Shown here: positions 1 to 5,785 of the stretch, one piece after another
Numbering within the stretch: position 1 is the first letter of the stretch
How the letters are laid out: each line of letters opens with the position of its first letter
From: a bacterium
Lineage (GTDB): Bacteria > SZUA-182 > SZUA-191 > JAJRXT01
Reading direction: 5' to 3'
DNA: 5,932 nucleotides
NCBI GenBank assembly: GCA_024277605.1
Contig: JAJRUU010000297.1
Coordinates: 1 to 5,932 of the forward strand
The notes under the pieces: model-generated
Databases searched by the model: none
Seen by the model: only the letters and a program-made list of their open reading frames with translations
What the model was told of the DNA's origin: nothing
Program-made: the position numbers and the translations under genes

Positions 1-1
1 A

Positions 2-598
2 GACTATATTCAGCGGGATATGGATAGCCAGCAAACCGGGCAGGCAGAGATTCAGCAGAAAGAATTTTCCTGGCAGGAAAGTCACGGTGGGCTGGTGTTG
101 GGGGTGGAGGCTATGAGTGTAGTAACCTATTATGCGGCTCCCATAAAACGGGAGAAAATAAAACAAAATGAAGCCAGCCGCATTAACAAGATAAAAATAT
201 CGCTGGGTGATACGAACTTTAAAAACAGTCAGCAGTTTATCGGCGATATCGACCTCATAAAAGGGGCTAAGGTAATCATCCGGCGCACCACCAGTCAGCT
301 CGATCATACTGATCCAGCCAGTTTTAAGGTGGTGTTCCGGGGGTATGTGACATCGGTTGCGGCGAGTGGGGGCAATATTCAGTTTGAGGTATCGGAGCGC
401 TATCATGATTGGTCGCGCCCCTTAAATAAGCGTGAGTTCTCTAAAGTATGTAATTTTGTGTTTAAGGGCAGCCGCTGTGGTTATACAGGTACGGAAACCT
501 TTTGCGATAAAACTCTGCCCAGCTGTCAGGGGTTTGGTAATGCGGCTAATTTTGGGGGTTTTCCTGAATTGCCCAGTTTACAGTTTAAGGGGTTCTAG
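2..598 (+). CDS. Phage minor tail protein L-like tail-tip protein (5' end outside window)
   Basis: This is a tail-tip protein like lambda gpL, which sits at the distal end of the tail beneath the hub and helps start tail assembly. The frame is open back to base 2, and the first ATG (base 20) has no convincing Shine-Dalgarno, so the true start probably lies upstream. Numbering from that ATG gives 192 residues, shorter than lambda gpL (about 230). Residues 1-140 are a beta-rich body. Residues 141-192 are the diagnostic C-terminal domain, with four cysteines (C144, C153, C162, C169) in the contexts VCNFVFKG, RCGYTG, FCDKTL and SCQGFGN, followed by NFGGFPELP. In gpL relatives these four cysteines bind an iron-sulfur cluster (family knowledge). 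The gene abuts the next one as TAGATG. The family call is firm; the N-terminus is unresolved. Confidence 0.85.
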   Translation, partial: DYIQRDMDSQQTGQAEIQQKEFSWQESHGGLVLGVEAMSVVTYYAAPIKREKIKQNEASRINKIKISLGDTNFKNSQQFIGDIDLIKGAKVIIRRTTSQLDHTDPASFKVVFRGYVTSVAASGGNIQFEVSERYHDWSRPLNKREFSKVCNFVFKGSRCGYTGTETFCDKTLPSCQGFGNAANFGGFPELPSLQFKGF

Positions 599-1015
599 AT
601 GGATGTTGAAGCAGAATTACGGAACATATACCAGGCTTACAGCCTTCGCTATGGAAATAGCAGCCGCCTGCGGATGAGCCATGCCAATTGTCTTAAGCTG
701 GTACTCGAGATGGCGGCGCAGGTGAATCAAGCCTATCGGGTTATGTTGAATCAAATAAATGATCGGGTGTGGCATGACTGGCGCAGGCAGATAGGGCGGG
801 ATGCGATACGGGAGAATTTTTTGGCCTGGGGCGGCCGTTTGGTGAGTGCGCCTGTGGCTTGCGATGTGCTGTTTATGCGCTTGCATTATGCTCCGGTAGA
901 TCATCTGGGATTGTGTCTTAATAGCGATGAATTCGCTCATTTGGATAAGCGGGGTTTACGTTTGGATAAAATCGATGAATATCAATCCCGGATTGTAGCT
1001 GTGGGGAGGCTGTAG
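599..1015 (+). CDS. NlpC/P60-like tail-tip peptidase (first of a tandem pair)
   Basis: A 138-residue protein with the layout of the NlpC/P60 papain-like fold, which in lambda-type phages forms the C-terminal domain of tail protein K and is thought to cut peptidoglycan or act in tip assembly. The N-terminal helix carries HANCLKLVLE, with the likely nucleophile C31. After a middle insertion comes ACDVLFMRL, then DHLGLCL with H102, and FAH with H114. The 12-residue spacing between the two histidines equals that of E. coli Spr (H119 and H131), so a full Cys-His-His triad looks present. The C-terminal RIVAVGRL matches the usual final strand. The start follows the upstream stop directly, with AAGGGG at 587-592 as ribosome site. 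Lambda K's N-terminal JAMM-like domain is missing. The usual DC motif reads NC, so the match is divergent and was judged by eye. Confidence 0.7.
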   Translation: MDVEAELRNIYQAYSLRYGNSSRLRMSHANCLKLVLEMAAQVNQAYRVMLNQINDRVWHDWRRQIGRDAIRENFLAWGGRLVSAPVACDVLFMRLHYAPVDHLGLCLNSDEFAHLDKRGLRLDKIDEYQSRIVAVGRL

Positions 1016-1016
1016 T

Positions 1017-1478
1017 ATGCGAAAGATGGAGCGGAAGCTCAAGGACATAGCAGCTCGGTATATTGACAAAACCTATAGCTGCAGCAGGCCTGAGATGGCG
1101 TGCATATTTCTGGCGCTGGATATTTTAGCCCCATTATCGACAGAGTTTAGCGCAATTCGGGGGCGGCTTAAGTGTTTAGAGATTACCGCTTCCAAGGGTA
1201 TGCTTATACATGAGGATTATTTTTATAAGTTTATCCGCACCACCAGGCTTAAACTGCGGCAAGTGAAGGGGGGCGTAGCGGAATTAGCGCCGGGCGATGT
1301 ACTGCTTTTGAATAAAAAATCGAAGGACGGCAAGGTGGATCATTTGGCCTTGTATCTGGGCGGCGGGGATGTGGTTATGCTTAATGTGCAATCTAATGAG
1401 TATGTAGTTAACTTACTGCATATAAATGATATACAAAGTATTATAAAAGCTATAGCCAGGGGGAAATTAGATGGGTGA
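1017..1478 (+). CDS. Second, degenerate NlpC/P60-like protein
   Basis: A 153-residue protein that aligns by eye with the gene before it. Both have an N-terminal helix with a cysteine (here C29 in EMACIFLALDIL), a GDVLLL strand (residues 93-98), DHLALYLGGG with H109, and a closing strand (AIARGKL). The position matching the second histidine of the neighbour (12 residues after the first) is M121, although N123 is close. The active site therefore looks incomplete, and the protein may be structural or a pseudo-enzyme. It lies where lambda has gene I, but I see no gpI-like hydrophobic C-terminus. The start is supported by GGAGG at 1005-1009, seven bases before the ATG. The 3' end overlaps the hub gene by 8 nt (ATGGGTGA), implying translational coupling. 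Fold assignment is an inference from motif order. Confidence 0.6.
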   Translation: MRKMERKLKDIAARYIDKTYSCSRPEMACIFLALDILAPLSTEFSAIRGRLKCLEITASKGMLIHEDYFYKFIRTTRLKLRQVKGGVAELAPGDVLLLNKKSKDGKVDHLALYLGGGDVVMLNVQSNEYVVNLLHINDIQSIIKAIARGKLDG

Positions 1479-3591
1479 TTACGGTGGGTTGGCGCTTTCC
1501 ATGGTGGGGTATGTGGTAGGGTCATATTTTGGGCCTCTGGGGGCTTTCGTCGGTTATTTCGCCGGGAGTCTGGCCGGGGGTTGGCTTTTTCCGGTAGGTT
1601 CTGCCGGGCGTTTGAGTCTGCCCAGCGGCTCCGGGGCCAGCCGGGTGTTGATAAACGGTTTTTCCCAAACCAGTCTTACCACTCAGGTTCCGGTGCCGAT
1701 TGTATTCGGTAAAATTTTACTGCATGGCAATTTCTTATCCGCCATCCTGCTCGCTGAAGGGAATAAGCGTTTGCTGGCCACTATCGGCCTGGGTGAGGGT
1801 TCTTTAAGCCTGTTGCAAGCATTTATAGATGGACAGGATTTTACCACGCTTACCAATTATTCAGCCGCCAGAGCCGATGATAGCTCCTGGATCGAGTTTT
1901 ACGATAACGGGCAGGTGAGTGCGATCACCATCAGGAATACCGGCAAGAAGAAGCTGGGCGGTTCGGCGTATCAGGGGCAGACGGTGGTTAGTTACAGCAT
2001 TCAGGTTATGGGAGCCGGGACACTTAATTTCTACTTGCAGCATTGGTCGCCTGCGGAAGGTTCTTCGCAAACCTGGAACATCAAGGGACAGGCAGAGGGG
2101 CAGGCTACCCCCATCAGCTTAATTTCTGATAGCGGGTTTTTCCAAAAGTATGTGGAATATGAAGTGCCGGATGATAAAGGCGGTAGTTCAACCGAAAAGG
2201 AGTTTGTAGAGGGAAACACCGAGACTATTCATACTGTGAGCCTGCCCTATGCCGGTAAGTGGGCTTTCACTCTGGAGGTGAGTCAGGCCACAAATTCAGG
2301 CTATATTAATTTTGATGTGGCGGAGGTCGTCACGGATACCGGGCAGTCGGTAACTTTTCAATATCACAATACGGCTTACGTGCTGATTAATCTAGTGAAA
2401 ACCGCCGCTATCAGCTCCGGTGTACGCTTTAATTTCCTGGTGACCGGGCTTAGCGACAATCCGGCCAGCGCACTTCGCACCATTTTGGAGGACACCAATT
2501 TTGGTCTGGGGGTGGTTAATGAAATCGATAGCAACAGCTTTGATACGGCGGTCAGTTGGTGCAGCAGCAAGGGTTATAAGCTGAATGTGGCTTTTCTGGA
2601 TATTAATTATGGAGAAGCCATACAGTTGATCTGTAGCGCGGGACGATTGCTTTTGATCAGGACGGGCGGGGTATATAAATGCATAGCGGAGGATGATGCT
2701 CAGTCAGTGGCTGCTTTTGATGAGCAAAACAACATTATACCAGGTTCGCTTAACTGGGGCTATATCGGGGAAGAGTCTAAATTCAATCGCTTACGTATCA
2801 AATATGTTGATGAGGAAGAAGATTATACCTTGCAGGACATCATCTTAGAGGATATCGCCCAGATCGAAGCCGACGGTTATGTGCGAGAGGTAACCCAAGA
2901 TTTATCGGCGGTGAGCAGTATGCTGGTGGCGGCGGAGTTGGGCAATGTCTTTTTTAAAAAAGCCAAGTTCGTCAATATCTGGCTTAAGTTCAGTATTGGC
3001 TTTAAAGATGCTACGGTAGAGATCGGAGATATTGTAGAGCTGACTTCCGGCAGTTTAGGGATAACCTCCAAAGCCTTCCGCATTTTAAAAATAGATGAGA
3101 ATGAAAAATTCGGCTATGACGTATATGCGGTGGAGCATTATGCTGAAATCTATGATCCTGATATAAACTTTACCGACTGGCATCCCGAACCGTTCGAGCC
3201 GCCCGACCCCGGTATCACCGGCCCACCCTATATATACATCGATAGCTTTACCCAGAGTATAGCGCCGGTGCTAAATGGCTATCAGGTAAGGGTTACTGCA
3301 AATTATACCGTGCCGGGAGGTGATCCTGAATTCGATCATGTTGCGCTGTGGGTGCGACCGGGCTATGCCTCTGCCTGGAGTCTGGTTGGAGAGGATAGTA
3401 ACGGGAATATCGACTATCTGGTTCCTGAGGCATATGTTGATTATGAATATAAGGTGATAACCATTGCCCCTGATAGCGAGAAAACAGATTTTGCGCTGTC
3501 GCCGACTAAATACCATTACCCCACATCAGGCCCTTATGCGTATCCGGGATACGGCGGCGGCAGATGGGGTGTACAACCCTGGGGAATCTAG
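1471..3591 (+). CDS. J-like central tail hub / tip attachment protein
   Basis: A 706-residue relative of lambda gpJ and the TipJ-like phage tail proteins, which form the trimeric hub at the tail tip. Residues 5-42 are a glycine-rich hydrophobic stretch (FGPLGAFVGYFAG...WLFP) typical of this family's N-terminus. Residues 70-90 (VPVPIVFGK...HGN) match the conserved 'P-I-x-YG' segment. Residues about 130-300 are a beta-rich region that may be an inserted sandwich domain. NPASALRTILEDTNFGLGV (residues 330-348) followed by EID, SF and W-C is the hallmark hub motif. Residues 505-560 form the later hub beta domain, 569-586 are a proline-rich linker, and about 588-680 resemble a fibronectin type III domain. 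The last 20 residues are rich in Gly, Tyr, Pro and Trp. Lambda J exceeds 1100 residues, so the distal receptor-binding part is absent. Ribosome site AGGGGGA lies at 1458-1464. Confidence 0.88.
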   Translation: MGDYGGLALSMVGYVVGSYFGPLGAFVGYFAGSLAGGWLFPVGSAGRLSLPSGSGASRVLINGFSQTSLTTQVPVPIVFGKILLHGNFLSAILLAEGNKRLLATIGLGEGSLSLLQAFIDGQDFTTLTNYSAARADDSSWIEFYDNGQVSAITIRNTGKKKLGGSAYQGQTVVSYSIQVMGAGTLNFYLQHWSPAEGSSQTWNIKGQAEGQATPISLISDSGFFQKYVEYEVPDDKGGSSTEKEFVEGNTETIHTVSLPYAGKWAFTLEVSQATNSGYINFDVAEVVTDTGQSVTFQYHNTAYVLINLVKTAAISSGVRFNFLVTGLSDNPASALRTILEDTNFGLGVVNEIDSNSFDTAVSWCSSKGYKLNVAFLDINYGEAIQLICSAGRLLLIRTGGVYKCIAEDDAQSVAAFDEQNNIIPGSLNWGYIGEESKFNRLRIKYVDEEEDYTLQDIILEDIAQIEADGYVREVTQDLSAVSSMLVAAELGNVFFKKAKFVNIWLKFSIGFKDATVEIGDIVELTSGSLGITSKAFRILKIDENEKFGYDVYAVEHYAEIYDPDINFTDWHPEPFEPPDPGITGPPYIYIDSFTQSIAPVLNGYQVRVTANYTVPGGDPEFDHVALWVRPGYASAWSLVGEDSNGNIDYLVPEAYVDYEYKVITIAPDSEKTDFALSPTKYHYPTSGPYAYPGYGGGRWGVQPWGI

Positions 3592-3622
3592 GGGGGCAGA
3601 CCCCCTGGGGGGCAGGCCCCCC
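3591..3622 (+). repeat. Tandem pair of 16-bp palindromic G/C units
   Basis: Two adjacent 16-base units, GGGGGGCAGACCCCCT (3591-3606) and GGGGGGCAGGCCCCCC (3607-3622), differ at only two positions. Each folds into a G/C hairpin: 3592-3596 with 3601-3605 (loop CAGA) and 3607-3612 with 3617-3622 (loop CAGG). The outer G run (3591-3596) could also pair with the last C run (3617-3622). The first base of unit one is the last base of the hub gene's TAG stop. The element resembles an interspersed palindromic repeat, but copy number elsewhere cannot be judged from this window. Confidence 0.75.
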
Positions 3623-3628
3623 TTTATT
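3607..3628 (+). terminator. Possible weak rho-independent terminator
   Basis: The second G/C hairpin (6-bp stem 3607-3612 with 3617-3622, loop CAGG) is followed by TTTATT at 3623-3628. A strong GC stem plus a short U-rich tract fits an intrinsic terminator, but the tract is broken by an A. It would sit between the tail-tip and adsorption genes and could reduce, rather than end, transcription. Alternatively it is only part of the palindromic repeat, or it protects mRNA ends. Confidence 0.3.
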
Positions 3629-3631
3629 AAA

Positions 3632-3648
3632 AGGGGACTATGTCCCCT
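3632..3648 (+). repeat. Stem-loop just upstream of a ribosome binding site
   Basis: AGGGGAC (3632-3638) pairs perfectly with GTCCCCT (3642-3648) around a TAT loop. The stem ends three bases before the AAGGAG ribosome site of the next gene. Its left arm can instead pair upstream: CCCCTTT (3619-3625) with AAAGGGG (3630-3636), loop ATTA. On the minus strand the same stem is followed by TTTTAATAAA, giving a terminator-like shape, although no minus-strand gene is seen nearby. Confidence 0.6.
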
Positions 3649-3651
3649 AAA

Positions 3652-3657
3652 AAGGAG
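3652..3657 (+). promoter_or_regulatory. Ribosome binding site AAGGAG that sets the start at 3664
   Basis: AAGGAG lies six bases before the ATG at 3664. An earlier in-frame ATG at 3640 falls inside the stem-loop and has no ribosome site, so the downstream ATG is the likely start. Confidence 0.8.
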
Positions 3658-3663
3658 AATTTT

Positions 3664-4653
3664 ATGGCTGAGCAGACTACTGGTAATTACGGGTTTTCTT
3701 ATTATGAGCAGTATGACATCAACTGGCATAGTGGTATCAACAACAACTTCATTAACTTAGATGGTCTGTTAAATAACATCGAAGGCGATGTTACGGGAAT
3801 CGGCAGTCTTAACTTTATCCCGCATACATTATGGCAGCAGGATAGCAATAGTGACGGCATCCCCGATTTGTGGAGCATCACCAGCGGCAGTGCATATATA
3901 ACCGGCAAACAACTTCTGACGAGTGAGCTGATGGGGTTTGCCAAAAAGCTGGTACTTACCCTGAACAATTCCAGCGGTTCTACCCAATACGGCATTATAG
4001 AATGCCAGGGGATTATTCCACCAAATACTGATATTGTTTTCTCGGCATGGTTAAAATCTGTTAATCTTAGGCTTAAATTGCGTATATATGACGGGGCAAA
4101 CAATGACTCGGCGTATGCTGTTCACGCCGGCGCTGACAGGGTAGAAAAATCTCATACTTTAGGGGTAACCGTAAGCGCTATAAATGTTGGTATTGTAATT
4201 GAGATACCAGACGGCGCTACCGCAGAAACAGTAGAGATTCAACTTCCCATGCTTAATGTGGGAACCAAGGCTTCCGCTTTCTGCCCAACCCTGCATGATG
4301 TAAACATCGTAAAGCAGACCCATGAATGGTATATATCCGGCAGCCTGGCTACTGGTAATAATCAGGGTGGAATTTGGATTACACCACAATCCTTAACTAT
4401 TGAGAAGGCTTATGTCTACTGTAAGAATACAGGCTCGGCGGGTTCTACTATCGTAGATATTAATAAAAACGGGACGACTATTTTTACAACCCAGGCCAAT
4501 CGCCCCACCTTGGCCTTTGATGATTCAGATAAAAAGGTTGTATCCGGTACACCAGGCGTAGTTGAATTGATTGAAGGCGATATTATAACAATCGACATTG
4601 ACCAAATCGCAACTGGAGCGGCGGATTTGAGCGTAATTTTAATTTGTAGGTAA
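3664..4653 (+). CDS. Phage tail adsorption protein with lectin-like and beta-sandwich domains
   Basis: A 329-residue structural protein, probably part of the tail-tip host-recognition apparatus. Residues 1-40 (TTGNYGFSYYEQYDINW...INNNFINLDGLL) resemble the short N-terminal attachment segment common in phage fibre or appendage proteins. Residues about 50-210 look like a carbohydrate-binding jelly roll. They begin with DSNSDGIPDLWSI (60-72), an Asp-rich loop like calcium-binding segments, and end with ...MLNVGTKASAFCPT. Residues about 221-329 form a second beta-sandwich (WYISGSLATGNNQGG...IVDINKNGTTIF...QANRPTL...GDIITIDIDQI...ADLSVILI), a pattern I recognise from phage tail proteins. It is the first gene after the palindromic element, and the hub gene upstream lacks a receptor-binding end, so host binding is a fair inference. 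The glycan-binding role is unproven. Confidence 0.72.
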   Translation: MAEQTTGNYGFSYYEQYDINWHSGINNNFINLDGLLNNIEGDVTGIGSLNFIPHTLWQQDSNSDGIPDLWSITSGSAYITGKQLLTSELMGFAKKLVLTLNNSSGSTQYGIIECQGIIPPNTDIVFSAWLKSVNLRLKLRIYDGANNDSAYAVHAGADRVEKSHTLGVTVSAINVGIVIEIPDGATAETVEIQLPMLNVGTKASAFCPTLHDVNIVKQTHEWYISGSLATGNNQGGIWITPQSLTIEKAYVYCKNTGSAGSTIVDINKNGTTIFTTQANRPTLAFDDSDKKVVSGTPGVVELIEGDIITIDIDQIATGAADLSVILICR

Positions 4654-4660
4654 AACATTC

Positions 4661-4672
4661 TACCCATGGGTA
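4661..4672 (+). repeat. Perfect 12-bp palindrome TACCCATGGGTA
   Basis: TACCCATGGGTA reads the same on both strands and is centred between 4666 and 4667. It lies in the 28-base gap between two adsorption genes and contains an ATG. With no loop it is unlikely as an RNA hairpin, so a protein-binding site or chance are the alternatives. Confidence 0.55.
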
Positions 4673-4692
4673 AAAAAAATCATGCAGCTTAA
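4666..4692 (+). other. Eight-codon mini-ORF overlapping the next gene's start
   Basis: ATG at 4666 opens a frame encoding MGKKNHAA and stops with TAA at 4690-4692, just past the ATG (4682) of the next gene. It contains an A8 run (4672-4679). Loss of one A would fuse it in frame to the next gene as MGKKIMQLNAKS. It may be a leader for reinitiation, the remnant of a longer N-terminus, or chance. No good ribosome site precedes it. Confidence 0.2.
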
Positions 4693-5527
4693 CGCAAAGA
4701 GTAAGGCCATAAAAGATTTCTTAGCGCTGACTGACACCCCCGGCTCATTTTCCGGGCAAAGTAGGAAAGTGGTAGCGGTGAATGTGGGGGAAACCGCCCT
4801 TGAATTTATAGCCCCCTGGTCGTCAGATCATAGCGCCCTGTCAAATCTAACCTGGTCAACAGCCGGACACACAATAGATGCCGATGTTGACTTTGCCGGA
4901 TTTGACCTTACAAACGTTACCGATATTTCTTTAAGTTCTATAACATCAGTTGGGTATTTAGATTATAAAGCTACTACTGCGCATAGATTCAATATGGTAG
5001 CGGCTGATACAGATGTTCGGCTGGAATTTGTTGGGACAACCAATAGTGGGTTACTTATATGGCTGGAAGACGAGGATGCTTTTTATTTTAATGATAGTGT
5101 TTTAATGTTGGGTTCAAAAGCGCTTACATTCCGAGATGCTAATGCTTATATATATTCATCAAGTTCCGGAGTACTGGATATTTTTGCCTCTGGTTCGCAC
5201 AGACTAACAACCGCCGTAAATACCGATTTAGATTTGAACTTCATCGGCACTACAAATAGTGGTGTGCTTACCTGGATGGAAGATGAAGATTATTTTCTGT
5301 TCGGCGACGATATAATGCTGGCTGATGGCGAGAATATTATATTAGATTCGACAACAGGGACAAAGATAGGAACGGGCACAACTCAAAAGCTCGGATTTTT
5401 TAATGCAACTCCCGTTGTACAGCAACCAACAATAGCCGATGCCGATGGAACGCTTGCAGATATAACAACGAAATTTAATACATTATTAGCTCAACTGGAG
5501 GCGTTGGGTTTGAATGCTTCTGTATAA
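4682..5527 (+). CDS. Repeat-containing phage tail fibre-like protein
   Basis: A 281-residue structural protein. Residues 10-43 (IKDFLALTDTPGSFSGQSRKVV...ETALEF) match a short N-terminal module often seen at the head of phage appendage proteins. Residues about 75-240 are beta-rich repeats, including two copies of a 32-residue unit (111-142 and 182-213), each containing GTTNSG, W and EDED. Between them lies AYIYSSSSGVLDIFASGSHR (155-174), a pattern typical of trimeric beta-structured fibre shafts. The C-terminus (TQKLGFFNATPVVQ...ITTKFNTLLAQLEALGL) ends in a predicted amphipathic helix that could trimerise. No signal peptide or membrane segment is seen. The start is weak: the nearest purine-rich match is GGG at 4668-4670, and the gene begins inside an overlapping mini-ORF. 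Composition is A/T-rich relative to the hub gene. A host-contact role is inferred from position and architecture. Confidence 0.72.
   Translation: MQLNAKSKAIKDFLALTDTPGSFSGQSRKVVAVNVGETALEFIAPWSSDHSALSNLTWSTAGHTIDADVDFAGFDLTNVTDISLSSITSVGYLDYKATTAHRFNMVAADTDVRLEFVGTTNSGLLIWLEDEDAFYFNDSVLMLGSKALTFRDANAYIYSSSSGVLDIFASGSHRLTTAVNTDLDLNFIGTTNSGVLTWMEDEDYFLFGDDIMLADGENIILDSTTGTKIGTGTTQKLGFFNATPVVQQPTIADADGTLADITTKFNTLLAQLEALGLNASV
5012..5320 (+). repeat. Intragenic duplicated 32-residue unit, period 71 residues
   Basis: Bases 5012-5107 and 5225-5320 encode two aligned 32-residue segments with 18 identical positions by hand count, offset by 71 residues. Both contain GTTNSG and EDED. The DNA is much less alike than the protein (for example different codons for the Gly-Thr-Thr core), so the duplication is old and kept by selection on the protein. 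Confidence 0.75.
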
Positions 5528-5541
5528 GAATGTACATAGCC

Positions 5542-5548
5542 AAGGGGA
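5542..5548 (+). promoter_or_regulatory. Ribosome binding site AAGGGGA that sets the start at 5555
   Basis: AAGGGGA lies six bases before ATG 5555. The TTG at 5552 directly before it would leave only a three-base spacer, so the ATG is preferred. Confidence 0.75.
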
Positions 5549-5554
5549 AAGTTG

Positions 5555-5785
5555 ATGTCAAACAAGTTAAATAAATCAGATGCCGGCGCTCTAACAGAGC
5601 AAGGAGTCAAGGACAAAATAGCCGAGCTTGTAAAAGCCAACTCAGAAGATGAGGCTATATTTAAGCAGGCAGAAGGCAAACTTCAACAAATCGGCACAAA
5701 CATGGTGGCCAGGCGAGGCGCTATCTCAGTATTGCAAGGCATGATAGCCGAATCCACCAAAGCGCCAGAGGCGGTGACTAAATAA
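5555..5785 (+). CDS. Small helical phage protein of unknown role
   Basis: A 76-residue, highly charged protein predicted to be mostly alpha-helical. Residues 13-30 (LTEQGVKDKIAELVKA) and 33-66 (DEAIFKQAEGKLQQ...GAISVLQGMIAE) form two likely amphipathic or coiled-coil helices. The segment KLQQIGTNMVARRGAISVLQ recalls small helical proteins often encoded near tail genes, in which a conserved 'L-x-GAI-x-L' stretch ends the main helix. There is no cysteine, signal peptide or membrane segment. It follows the fibre-like gene after 27 bases and abuts the next gene as TAAGTG, so it is co-translated with tail genes. Fibre chaperone, trimerisation partner or minor virion protein are all possible, and I do not assign one. 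Confidence 0.7.
   Translation: MSNKLNKSDAGALTEQGVKDKIAELVKANSEDEAIFKQAEGKLQQIGTNMVARRGAISVLQGMIAESTKAPEAVTK

Noticed and set aside
617..940. 107-codon minus-strand frame opposite the first NlpC/P60-like gene
   Set aside because: It is antisense to a gene with clear motifs and correct ribosome spacing, so it is a shadow frame.
3591..3622. CRISPR array
   Set aside because: The two 16-bp repeats are directly adjacent with no spacer and are self-complementary.
3581..3636. G-quadruplex from four G runs
   Set aside because: The runs are separated by loops of 6, 10 and 20 bases, and each is next to a complementary C run, so hairpins are far more likely.
3640..3663. Earlier in-frame ATG at 3640 as start of the 329-residue gene
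   Set aside because: It lies inside the loop and arm of a stem-loop, has no ribosome site, and would place AAGGAG within the coding sequence; ATG 3664 is correctly spaced from AAGGAG.
3592..3663. Promoter for the adsorption genes in the largest gap
   Set aside because: No -35/-10 pair with proper spacing can be seen; the A/T stretch 3623-3632 is short and lies between hairpin arms.
3464..3760. 98-codon + strand frame crossing the palindromic gap
   Set aside because: It overlaps the ends of two real genes in another frame, reads through the G/C repeat as low-complexity residues, and has no ribosome site.
3702..4103. 133-codon open frame on the minus strand
   Set aside because: It lies wholly within a well-supported + strand gene, its product resembles nothing I recognise, and the operon is consistently on the + strand.
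5552..5554. TTG at 5552 as start of the 76-residue gene
   Set aside because: It adds one residue and leaves only three bases after AAGGGGA, while the next codon, ATG, has a six-base spacer.
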